Part shown: positions 1 through 6,366 of the stretch, one piece after another
Layout of the letters: each line of letters begins with the position of its first letter
Numbering within the stretch: position 1 is the first letter of the stretch
Assembly (NCBI GenBank): GCA_913054115.1
Contig: CAJXIS010000135.1
Span: 1 to 6,366, forward strand
Length of the DNA stretch: 6,366 nt
Origin: an uncultured Acidimicrobiaceae bacterium
Lineage (GTDB): Bacteria > Actinomycetota > Acidimicrobiia > Acidimicrobiales > MedAcidi-G1
Direction of reading: 5' to 3'
Program-made: the position numbers and the translations under genes
Notes under the pieces: model-generated
Seen by the model: the letters and a program-made list of their open reading frames with translations, nothing else
Told to the model about the DNA's origin: nothing
The model's database searches: none

Positions 1-70
1 CGGGTGAAGGGAATCGAACCCTCATCATCAGCTTGGAAGGCTGAGGTTCTAGCCGTTGAACTACACCCGC
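1..70 (-). tRNA. tRNA-Gly, anticodon TCC (one 3' base beyond the window)
   Basis: Read on the minus strand this folds into a complete tRNA cloverleaf. The acceptor strand GCGGGTG (70-64) pairs with CACCCG plus one base that lies outside the window. The D arm is followed by an anticodon stem TCAGC/GCTGA (44-40 and 32-28) enclosing the seven-base loop CTTCCAA. The T arm carries the standard GGTTCGATTCC core. The middle loop bases (37-35) read TCC, which decodes GGA glycine codons and can wobble to GGG. No CCA can be checked because the 3' end is cut off. The gene is transcribed away from the decarboxylase gene, so 71-122 is a shared divergent upstream region. Confidence 0.95.
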
Positions 71-80
71 GGCGCCGCCG

Positions 81-86
81 ATCGTA
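81..86 (-). promoter_or_regulatory. Possible -10 box of the tRNA-Gly promoter
   Basis: The minus strand reads TACGAT, a good match to the TAnnnT -10 consensus, 10 nt upstream of the mature tRNA 5' end at 70. That spacing would give a short 5' leader of a few bases for RNase P to remove. I see no convincing -35 hexamer about 17 bp further upstream, so the call rests on position and one hexamer. Confidence 0.4.
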
Positions 87-112
87 CCGGCCCGGCTTCG
101 GCGGGGGCCGCC

Positions 113-118
113 TAGCCT
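113..118 (+). promoter_or_regulatory. Possible -10 box for the decarboxylase gene
   Basis: TAGCCT fits TAnnnT and lies 7 nt before the ATG at 126 (4 nt before the in-frame GTG at 123). That is the arrangement expected of a leaderless actinobacterial transcript starting at 126. It competes with the Shine-Dalgarno-led start at 150. The hexamer is short and the region is GC-rich, so it may be chance. Confidence 0.3.
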
Positions 119-134
119 CCGGGTGATGGAATCC

Positions 135-140
135 AGGGGA
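135..140 (+). promoter_or_regulatory. Ribosome binding site favouring the ATG at 150
   Basis: AGGGGA lies 9 nt before the ATG at 150. It is the only Shine-Dalgarno-like element near the 5' end of this reading frame. It is the reason for preferring 150 over the in-frame starts at 123 (GTG) and 126 (ATG), which have no such site. Confidence 0.5.
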
Positions 141-149
141 TCCGCGGGC

Positions 150-1511
150 ATGCACGAGTTCGACCAGGAGAGCGACGACCTGATCCAGTCGGTGTTCCGC
201 TACGCCCTCGACCGGATCAAGAACGAGCCCCCTCTCGACGGCCCCCTTTCCGAGGCCGAGCTCACCGCCCTCGTGGGCCAGACCGTCACACCCGAGGGAC
301 TCGGCGGCGTCGAGGCCCTGCGCCGCTACACCGAGCACCTGGCCCCCGCCAGCATCTCCGCCGACAACCCCCGCTACCTGGCCTTCGTCCCCGGGGCTCC
401 GACCAAGGCGGCCGCCGTGTTCGACCTCGTGATCGGCGCCTCGTCGCTGTGTGGCTCGACCTGGCTGGATGGAGCCGGCATGGTCTTCGCCGAGAATCAG
501 GCGCTGCGCTGGATCGCCGACCTCGCGGGCATGCCCGAATCGGCCGGGGGCTGCTTCGTCACCGGGGGAACCATCGGCAACCTGTCGGCCCTGGTCGCCG
601 CCCGCCATGATGCCAACGCGAAGCGGTCAGAGGCCGGCCTCGACCGGCCCACACGCTGGGTCATGGTCGCCTCCGAGGGCACCCACTCGTCCATCGACTC
701 CGCCGCCAACGTGATGGACGTCGATGTGGTTCTCGCCAACGCTGACGACTCCCGCAGGCTTCGGGGCGATGCGGTGGCCGCGGCAATCGCCGGCCGACCC
801 GAGGGCACCGAGGTGTTCGCCGTGGTCGCCACGGCCGGAACCACGAACCTGGGCATCGTCGATGATCTCGAGGGGATCGCCGATGCGTGTGCGTCGGCCG
901 GCGTCTGGATGCACGTCGATGGCGCCTACGGCGGCGCGGCGATGGCAGCACCCTCGGTCAGGCACCGCTTCGACGGCATCGAACGCTGCGATTCGCTCGT
1001 CGTCGATCCCCACAAGTGGCTGTTCTCGCCGTTCGACTGTGCGGCCCTGCTGTACCGCAACCCGGAGGTGGCCCGTGCGGCCCATCGGCAACACGCCGGC
1101 TATCTCGATCCGATCATCGACGACACGGTCTGGAACCCGTGCGACTACGCCCACGTGCTGACCCGCCGGGCACGGGGCATGCCCTTCTGGTTCTCGCTGG
1201 CGGTCCATGGCACCGACGCCTACCGCGACGCCATCGAGGGCACGCTCGAGGTCGCCCGGGCGACGAGGGAGATGGTGGTCGACGCCGAGTACCTCGAACT
1301 CATCGTCGAACCGGAGCTCTCGGTGGTAGCGTTTCGGCGCACCGGCTGGGACCTCGCTGACTACCAGCAGTGGTGCGATCGCCTCCTCGCCGAGGGAATG
1401 GCGTTGCTCACGCCGACGACCGTCGATGACGAGCCGGCCATGCGTGTCTGCATCATCAACCCGCGCACGACCGTCGACGACCTCGCCATGATCCTCGCCA
1501 CGCTCGCCTGA
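150..1511 (+). CDS. PLP-dependent (group II) amino-acid decarboxylase family protein
   Basis: This is a cytosolic fold-type I pyridoxal-phosphate enzyme of the family holding aromatic-amino-acid, glutamate and diaminobutyrate decarboxylases. The product is 453 aa, within the family's usual range of about 450-500. Numbered from M150, a phosphate-binding segment TGGTIGNLSAL lies near 138-148, the ring-stacking His in EGTHSS is near 178, and ATAGTTNLGIVDDL spans about 227-240. HVDGAYGG near 255-262 carries the Asp that binds the pyridine nitrogen. VVDPHKWLF near 284-292 carries the Schiff-base lysine (about K289). All the key cofactor residues are present, so the enzyme looks active. HVDGAYGG has Gly where HVDAAYGG is usual, a minor change. 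The substrate cannot be read from the sequence. I chose the start at 150 for its RBS; 126 or 123 would add 8 or 9 residues. The gene stands alone, divergent from tRNA-Gly, and is followed by the tig promoter region, with no obvious functional link to the cluster downstream. Confidence 0.9.
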   Translation: MHEFDQESDDLIQSVFRYALDRIKNEPPLDGPLSEAELTALVGQTVTPEGLGGVEALRRYTEHLAPASISADNPRYLAFVPGAPTKAAAVFDLVIGASSLCGSTWLDGAGMVFAENQALRWIADLAGMPESAGGCFVTGGTIGNLSALVAARHDANAKRSEAGLDRPTRWVMVASEGTHSSIDSAANVMDVDVVLANADDSRRLRGDAVAAAIAGRPEGTEVFAVVATAGTTNLGIVDDLEGIADACASAGVWMHVDGAYGGAAMAAPSVRHRFDGIERCDSLVVDPHKWLFSPFDCAALLYRNPEVARAAHRQHAGYLDPIIDDTVWNPCDYAHVLTRRARGMPFWFSLAVHGTDAYRDAIEGTLEVARATREMVVDAEYLELIVEPELSVVAFRRTGWDLADYQQWCDRLLAEGMALLTPTTVDDEPAMRVCIINPRTTVDDLAMILATLA

Positions 1512-1523
1512 TGGGCGGAGGAG

Positions 1524-1559
1524 CCACCGGCGGGGGAGCGATAACCGACGTTCCGGTGG
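1524..1559. repeat. Inverted repeat between the decarboxylase and tig genes
   Basis: CCACCGG (1524-1530) and CCGGTGG (1553-1559) are perfect 7-bp inverted arms separated by 22 nt. They begin 12 nt after the decarboxylase stop. They could form a hairpin ending the upstream transcript, but there is no T-run after the second arm, so it is not a standard intrinsic terminator. An operator for the tig promoter about 35 nt downstream is the alternative. Confidence 0.35.
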
Positions 1560-1593
1560 GAAATCGGCCGACCTGCCTGTCAGGGGCCACCAG

Positions 1594-1599
1594 TACACT
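1594..1599 (+). promoter_or_regulatory. Probable -10 box of the tig-clpP promoter (leaderless transcript)
   Basis: TACACT fits TAnnnT and ends 9 nt before the GTG start of tig at 1609, so transcription would begin at or within a few bases of the start codon. No Shine-Dalgarno sequence precedes that GTG, as expected for leaderless translation. A -35 element is not clear. A short palindrome, CCTG-T-CAGG (1576-1584), lies 9 nt upstream of the -10 box, roughly where -35 contacts or a regulator could fall. Confidence 0.5.
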
Positions 1600-1608
1600 C
1601 GCTCCACT

Positions 1609-3357
1609 GTGAAGTCTCTCTCGCTGCGCCGACGCAAGACCAAGGACACGACGACCGACGCCGATGCGGCGAACGCGTCGCCAGATTCGGCGAACGCCGC
1701 GGCCGCCGTGCCCGACGCTGCCCCTCCGACGGCCGAGGTCGCCGGCCCCGTGCCCGACGCCGTCACGACCACGCTCGAGACCCTCGACGGCGATCGCGTC
1801 AAGTTGACCGTCACCGTCCACGAGGCCGAGTTCGAGCGTGCGGTCGACAAGGCATTCCGCAAGCTGGCCCACGAGATCCGGATGCCGGGCTTCCGCCCCG
1901 GCAAGGCGCCCCGCCGGTTGCTCGAGACCCGGCTGGGCTCCGCCGCCGGCCGCCACGAGGCCATCCAGGAGGCCGTCCCCGGCTACTACCGTACGGCGAT
2001 CGTCGAAAACGACATCGACGCGATCGACGGCCCGTCACTCGAGATCACCTCGGGCGAAGAGGCCGGCAACCTCGTCTTCGATGCCGTGGTGCCCGTCCGG
2101 CCACAGGTGACCGTCAGCGGCTACGCCTCCCTCCAGGTCGAGGTTCCCTCTCCGACGGCCAGCGACGACGACATCACCACCCAGATCGACGCCCTCCGGC
2201 GCCAGCACGGCACCCTCGAGGTGGTCGAGCGTCCCGCAGAGGACGGCGATCGGGTCACCATCGACATCGAGGGCAGCCACGACGGTGAGCCCGTCGAGGG
2301 ACTGACCGCAACCGACTACCTCTACGAGGTCGGCACGGGCGCCGTCGTCGACGAGATCGACGAGAACCTCCGTGGCGCATCGACCGGCGACGTCCTGGAG
2401 TTCGACGCCGACCATCCCCAGGAAGAGGGCAGCCTCCACCTCCACGTCGTCGTCAAGGAAGTGCAGGCCATGGTGCTCCCCGAGGCGGACGACGCCTTCG
2501 CCGCCGAGACCTCCGAGTTCCCAACCATCGACGAGCTGACCGACGACCTGCGGGCGCGTATCACCACGATGAAGCAGGCGCAGGCAGCGGTCATGGCCCG
2601 GGAGCACACCGCCCGGGCGGTCGCCGCACTGGTCACCGACGAGGTACCTGCCTCCCTGGTCGAGTCGGCCACCGACGACCGCATCCGCGACATGGCGATG
2701 CGGATGGCTCAGCAGGGCCTCGACTTCGCCCGCTGGATCGAGGCCACGGGACAGGACACCGCCACGATGCGCGAGGGCTTCCGCGAGGAGGCGGGGTTGT
2801 CGGCCCGTGTCGATCTGGGCCTGCGGGCGGTTGCCACTGCCGAGGGCATCGAAGCCGACGAATCCGACGTCGATGCGCACCTCGGCCTGATGGCGGCACA
2901 GGCGGATCGGCCCGCGGCCGACCTCGACGAACTCCGCGTCGAGATGGCGGGTGCCGGCCACCTCCTCGAGCTTCGTGCCGACCTTCGCAAGCAGGCGGCC
3001 CTGGACTGGGTGTTCGAGCGGGCCGAGTTCGTCGACGAGGAGGGCAATGCGGTCGATCGCGCCGACCTCGAGCCGCCAGAGCCCGAGATCGTGATCCCCG
3101 GAGTCGGGGTGCTCGAAGACGAGGGGGGCCTCCTTGAAGACGGCTTACTCGAAGATGGCTTGCTCGATACCACCACTACAGACTCAGACACGGACTCCGA
3201 CACGGACTCCGACACGGACTCAGACACGGACTCCGACACGGACTCCGGCACGGACTCCGGCACGGACTCCGGCACGGACTCCGGCACGGACTCCGACTCC
3301 GACTCCGACACCGACTCCCACACCACCACCGACACCGAACAGGAAACCAGCGCATGA
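1609..3357 (+). CDS. tig: Trigger factor (ribosome-associated chaperone / PPIase family) with N-terminal extension and repetitive acidic tail
   Basis: Trigger factor docks at the ribosomal exit tunnel and shields nascent chains. The product is 582 aa, against about 430-470 aa in most bacteria. Residues 1-50 are an extra Ala/Pro/Asp-rich segment with an early RRRK cluster. The ribosome-binding domain runs about 53-165, starting TTTLETLDGDRVKLTV and carrying the signature loop GFRPGKAP at 94-101. An FKBP-like domain runs about 212-286. By eye, the aromatic active-site positions of E. coli (IPGFE and the EEYH flap) are not conserved, so peptidyl-prolyl isomerase activity is doubtful. The helical C-terminal chaperone domain spans about 287-475, followed by a linker with three GLLED-like repeats. 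The tail from 525 is (DSDT)5(DSGT)4 and degenerate units. The start is a GTG behind a -10 box; GTG at 1750 would give a near-canonical N-terminus and cannot be excluded. The stop overlaps clpP by 4 nt, which implies translational coupling. Confidence 0.93.
   Translation: MKSLSLRRRKTKDTTTDADAANASPDSANAAAAVPDAAPPTAEVAGPVPDAVTTTLETLDGDRVKLTVTVHEAEFERAVDKAFRKLAHEIRMPGFRPGKAPRRLLETRLGSAAGRHEAIQEAVPGYYRTAIVENDIDAIDGPSLEITSGEEAGNLVFDAVVPVRPQVTVSGYASLQVEVPSPTASDDDITTQIDALRRQHGTLEVVERPAEDGDRVTIDIEGSHDGEPVEGLTATDYLYEVGTGAVVDEIDENLRGASTGDVLEFDADHPQEEGSLHLHVVVKEVQAMVLPEADDAFAAETSEFPTIDELTDDLRARITTMKQAQAAVMAREHTARAVAALVTDEVPASLVESATDDRIRDMAMRMAQQGLDFARWIEATGQDTATMREGFREEAGLSARVDLGLRAVATAEGIEADESDVDAHLGLMAAQADRPAADLDELRVEMAGAGHLLELRADLRKQAALDWVFERAEFVDEEGNAVDRADLEPPEPEIVIPGVGVLEDEGGLLEDGLLEDGLLDTTTTDSDTDSDTDSDTDSDTDSDTDSGTDSGTDSGTDSGTDSDSDSDTDSHTTTDTEQETSA
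3181..3324 (+). repeat. 12-bp tandem repeat encoding the Asp-Ser/Gly-Thr tail of trigger factor
   Basis: Nine consecutive 12-bp units fill 3181-3288. Five encode DSDT (unit GACTCCGACACG, twice with TCA for TCC) and four encode DSGT (unit GACTCCGGCACG). Degenerate copies, DSDSDSDT then DSHT, continue to about 3324. The unit is a multiple of three, so gain or loss of copies keeps the reading frame. The near-identical codons within a block point to recent replication slippage rather than selection on each residue. The encoded tail is strongly acidic and probably disordered. Confidence 0.93.
3341..3353 (+). promoter_or_regulatory. Ribosome binding site and start-proximal spacer of clpP
   Basis: AGGAAA (3341-3346) lies 7 nt before the clpP ATG, inside the last codons of tig, and the ATG overlaps the tig stop as ATGA. 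The 12 bases GGAAACCAGCGC (3342-3353) recur exactly within the 14-bp tandem repeat just behind clpP. Confidence 0.7.
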
Positions 3358-4001
3358 CCTTGGCTGATCTTCGCGTGCACAACTACCTCGTGCCGACCGT
3401 GGTCGAACAGACCAACCGGGGCGAGCGGGCGTACGACCTCTATTCGCGGCTGTTGAAGGAGAACATCATCTTCATCGGCACCCCGATCGACGACATCACC
3501 GCCAACCTGATCTGCGCCCAGATGCTGCACCTCGAGTCGGAGAACCCCGATCGCGACATCAGTCTCTACATCAACTCGCCCGGCGGCGACATCAACGGTC
3601 TGTTCGCCATCTACGACACGATGCAGTACATCAAGCCCGACATCACCACCATCTGCTTCGGGCAGGCGGCTTCCGCAGCCGCGGTGCTGTTGGCGGCGGG
3701 CACGAAGGGAAAGCGCCTCGCCCTGCCGCATTCCCGGGTCCTGATCCACCAGCCCTATGCCGGTGCCCAGGGTCAGGTGTCCGACATTGAGTTGGCCTCG
3801 AAGGAGATCCAGCGCCTCAAGACCCAACTGGAGGAAATCCTGGCACACCACACCGGACAGAGCGTCGAGCGCATCAACAAAGACACCGACCGCGACTACG
3901 TCATGACCGCCGCCGAGGCCAAGGAGTACGGGATCATCGACGAGGTCATCGAGACCCGGGACGTGGCCGACCGGAGCGGACCCATCGCCGCAGTGAAGTA
4001 G
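3354..4001 (+). CDS. clpP: ATP-dependent Clp protease proteolytic subunit ClpP (ClpP2-like)
   Basis: ClpP forms the tetradecameric serine-peptidase chamber that degrades proteins unfolded and fed in by ClpX. The product is 215 aa, a full-length family member. The catalytic triad is intact: S107 in GQAAS, H132 in LIHQP and D181 in DTDRD, all shifted by four from the E. coli precursor numbering. YINSPGG (72-78) supplies the oxyanion-hole glycines. The GQAASAAAVLLAAG and YLVP-type N-terminal features resemble actinobacterial ClpP2 rather than ClpP1, which has GMAASMGEFLL; this is a judgement from memory of the Mycobacterium proteins. The start overlaps the tig stop and has a good RBS. Only one clpP is present, whereas many actinobacteria carry a clpP1-clpP2 pair between tig and clpX. 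The partner may lie elsewhere in the genome or be absent. Confidence 0.96.
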   Translation: MTLADLRVHNYLVPTVVEQTNRGERAYDLYSRLLKENIIFIGTPIDDITANLICAQMLHLESENPDRDISLYINSPGGDINGLFAIYDTMQYIKPDITTICFGQAASAAAVLLAAGTKGKRLALPHSRVLIHQPYAGAQGQVSDIELASKEIQRLKTQLEEILAHHTGQSVERINKDTDRDYVMTAAEAKEYGIIDEVIETRDVADRSGPIAAVK

Positions 4002-4063
4002 CGCCCGGAAACCAGCGCCCGGAAACCAGCGCCCGGAAACCAGCGCCCGGAAACCAGCGCCCG
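4001..4063 (+). repeat. 14-bp tandem repeat, 4.5 copies, starting on the clpP stop codon
   Basis: Four perfect copies of GCGCCCGGAAACCA (4001-4014, 4015-4028, 4029-4042 and 4043-4056) are followed by a half copy GCGCCCG (4057-4063). The first base is the last base of the clpP TAG. The unit is not a multiple of three and lies between clpP and clpX, so it is non-coding. The perfect identity suggests recent expansion by slippage. The units are contiguous with no spacers, so this is not CRISPR. Within the unit, GGAAACCAGCGC (spanning the unit junction) equals the 12 bases just before the clpP ATG. Confidence 0.95.
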
Positions 4064-4081
4064 AAGTGAATCGACACGATC

Positions 4082-4104
4082 GGTGGGGCGCCACCAAGTA
4101 GGGT
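4082..4104 (+). promoter_or_regulatory. Short hairpin and possible -10 box upstream of clpX
   Basis: GGTGG (4082-4086) and CCACC (4091-4095) can pair around a GGCG loop. Four bases later TAGGGT (4099-4104) fits TAnnnT. A start near 4111 would leave a leader of about 33 nt containing the clpX RBS, so clpX may have its own promoter as well as readthrough from clpP. There is no clear -35 element, and the stem is only 5 bp with no T-run, so both calls are tentative. Confidence 0.25.
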
Positions 4105-4130
4105 CGGGGTTCGGGCCCGGAGAGACCGAG

Positions 4131-4138
4131 AGGGGGAG
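4131..4138 (+). promoter_or_regulatory. Ribosome binding site of clpX
   Basis: AGGGGGAG ends 5 nt before the GTG at 4144. It is a strong purine-rich Shine-Dalgarno site and fixes the GTG as the clpX start. The protein from that point, MAKFGEGGEFLKCSFC, matches the normal ClpX N-terminus. Confidence 0.75.
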
Positions 4139-4143
4139 AGCAC

Positions 4144-5406
<1,263 letters not shown>

Positions 5407-5438
5407 TCCGGGCGCGGACCCGAGACGACGGCACGCGC

Positions 5439-6316
5439 ATGGACTATCCCGATGCGCTGCGGTTCCTGGACCGACACGTCAACCTCGAAGCCACGGCCGG
5501 GCGCGTCCACGGCCTGAGCCTCGATGCCATGCGTGGGCTGGTGGCCTGCATGGGGGATCCGCAGCAGGACGTGCGGAGCATCCACATCACAGGCACCAAT
5601 GGCAAGGGCTCGGTGGCGGCCATCGCGGCGTCTCTGCTTGGTGCCCTCGGCCTGCGCGTCGGTACGTACAGCAGCCCGCACGTCGACACGATTCGTGAAC
5701 GGCTCGCCATCGACGGTGCGTTGATCGACGAGGAGCAGTTCGGAACCCTGGTCGGCGGCCTTGTCCACTACGCCGATGTGGCCCCTGAGACACCGTCCTA
5801 CTTCGAACTCCTGACCGCTGCAGCCCTGCTCTGGTTCGCCGACGAGGCCGTGGACGTGGCCGTGGTCGAGGTCGGCATGCTCGGACGGTTCGACGCCACC
5901 AACGTGATCGACAGCGAGGTCGCCGTTGTGACCAACATCGGCCGGGACCACACCGATGGCCAGGGTGACTGGCGGCGTGCCATCGCCGGAGAGAAGGCGG
6001 GGATCGCCAGAAAGGGACGACCGCTGGTGTTGGGTGAGACGGCGATCGACGTCCGGGACCTCTTCCTCGCCGAGGGTCCCGACCCGCTGCTCGAGAGGGA
6101 GCAGGACTTCGGCGTCACGGCGGCACGGATCGCCGTCGGTGGCCAGCAGGTCGACCTGTTCGGCCCACACGCCAGATACGACGAGGTCTTCCTGTCGCTC
6201 CACGGCGCCCACCAGGCGGACAACGCAGCCGCCGCTCTGGCTGCCGTCGAGGCATTCATCGGTGCTCCGCTGGGCGATGAGGTGGTGGAGCAGGGCCTGG
6301 GAAGCGTCCGGCTGCC
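5439..6316 (+). CDS. folC: FolC, folylpolyglutamate / dihydrofolate synthase, truncated at its 3' end by adapter sequence
   Basis: This is a Mur-ligase-family enzyme that adds glutamate to folates, and in many bacteria also joins dihydropteroate and glutamate, using ATP. About 292-293 genuine residues remain of a usual 420-450. The P-loop TGTNGKGS is at 51-58 and SSPH at 78-81. EVGMLGRFDATN (144-155) corresponds to the usual EVGxGGRxDATN with one Gly changed to Leu. TNIGRDHT (165-172) and GEKAGIA (184-190) follow, the latter with the conserved lysine K186. HQADNAAAAL marks the end of the central domain. The last genuine residues, VRLP, would normally continue with a GR(L/M)E-type motif into the glutamate-ligase C-terminal domain. 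Instead the frame runs into adapter at 6317 and reads DRKSVV to a false stop at 6336-6338. The gene is presumably intact in the organism. No strong Shine-Dalgarno is visible before the ATG at 5439; it lies 32 nt behind clpX. Confidence 0.93.
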
Positions 6317-6366
6317 AGATCGGAAGAGCGTCGTGTAGGGAAAGAGTGTAGATCTCGGTGGTCGCC
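6317..6366. other. Illumina TruSeq universal adapter contamination (artefact)
   Basis: From AGATCGGAAGAGCGTCGTG at 6317 to the end of the window, the 50 bases match the reverse complement of the TruSeq universal adapter as I know it, through GATCTCGGTGGTCGCC. They are not genomic DNA. Base composition and codon use break abruptly at the junction in the middle of folC. The two plus-strand frames that read through it give the familiar adapter-derived peptide ends DRKSVV and CRERV. One or two bases at the exact joint are ambiguous. Confidence 0.97.

Noticed and set aside
71..122. tRNA-adjacent attachment site or integrated element
   Set aside because: The tRNA's 3' end, where integration usually occurs, faces out of the window. 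No integrase or duplicated tRNA fragment is visible inside it.
1524..1559. Intrinsic terminator behind the decarboxylase gene
   Set aside because: The arms are 7 bp with a 22-nt loop and no T-run follows, so I list it only as an inverted repeat.
4001..4063. CRISPR-like array
   Set aside because: Units are 14 bp, directly abutting and without variable spacers, so it is a simple tandem repeat.
6318..6338. DRKSVV as a real FolC C-terminus with an early stop
   Set aside because: The codons and stop are encoded by adapter sequence, and FolC needs about 130 more residues of C-terminal domain.

Overview
The window is high-GC bacterial chromosome with an ordinary housekeeping layout, most likely from an actinobacterium. 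An Acidimicrobiia-like lineage is an inference, not a proven call. The evidence is the strong G/C bias at third codon positions, the conserved tig-clpP-clpX-folC order, start codons placed directly behind TAnnnT -10 boxes (leaderless style), and a ClpP sequence of the actinobacterial ClpP2 type. The last 50 bases are not genomic: they match the Illumina TruSeq universal adapter, so this is the end of an untrimmed short-read contig.

Layout. Positions 1-70 hold a minus-strand tRNA-Gly(TCC), lacking one acceptor base at the window edge. Divergent from it, 150-1511 encodes a fold-type I PLP-dependent (group II) amino-acid decarboxylase of unknown substrate. A 97-nt gap with an inverted repeat and a -10 box leads into trigger factor (tig, 1609-3357). 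This protein has an unusual N-terminal extension and an Asp/Ser/Thr tail encoded by a 12-bp tandem repeat. Its stop overlaps the start of clpP (3354-4001) as ATGA. Four and a half copies of a 14-bp tandem repeat begin on the clpP stop codon. After a 142-nt gap come clpX (4144-5406) and, 32 nt further on, folC (5439 onward), which is cut at about 6316 by the adapter.

How the genes fit together. Trigger factor binds nascent chains at the ribosome. ClpX is the AAA+ unfoldase that feeds substrates to the ClpP peptidase, so tig-clpP-clpX is a protein-quality-control cluster. FolC makes polyglutamylated folates and is a habitual neighbour of this cluster in Gram-positive bacteria. valS, which lies between clpX and folC in some actinobacteria, is absent here, and so is a second clpP.

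I found no evidence of a novel defence, mobile or biosynthetic system. The points worth a second look are the adapter junction, the two in-operon minisatellites, the 12-nt word shared by the clpP ribosome-binding region and the repeat behind clpP, the lone ClpP2-type subunit, and the modified trigger factor. There is no gene-free stretch longer than 300 bases.
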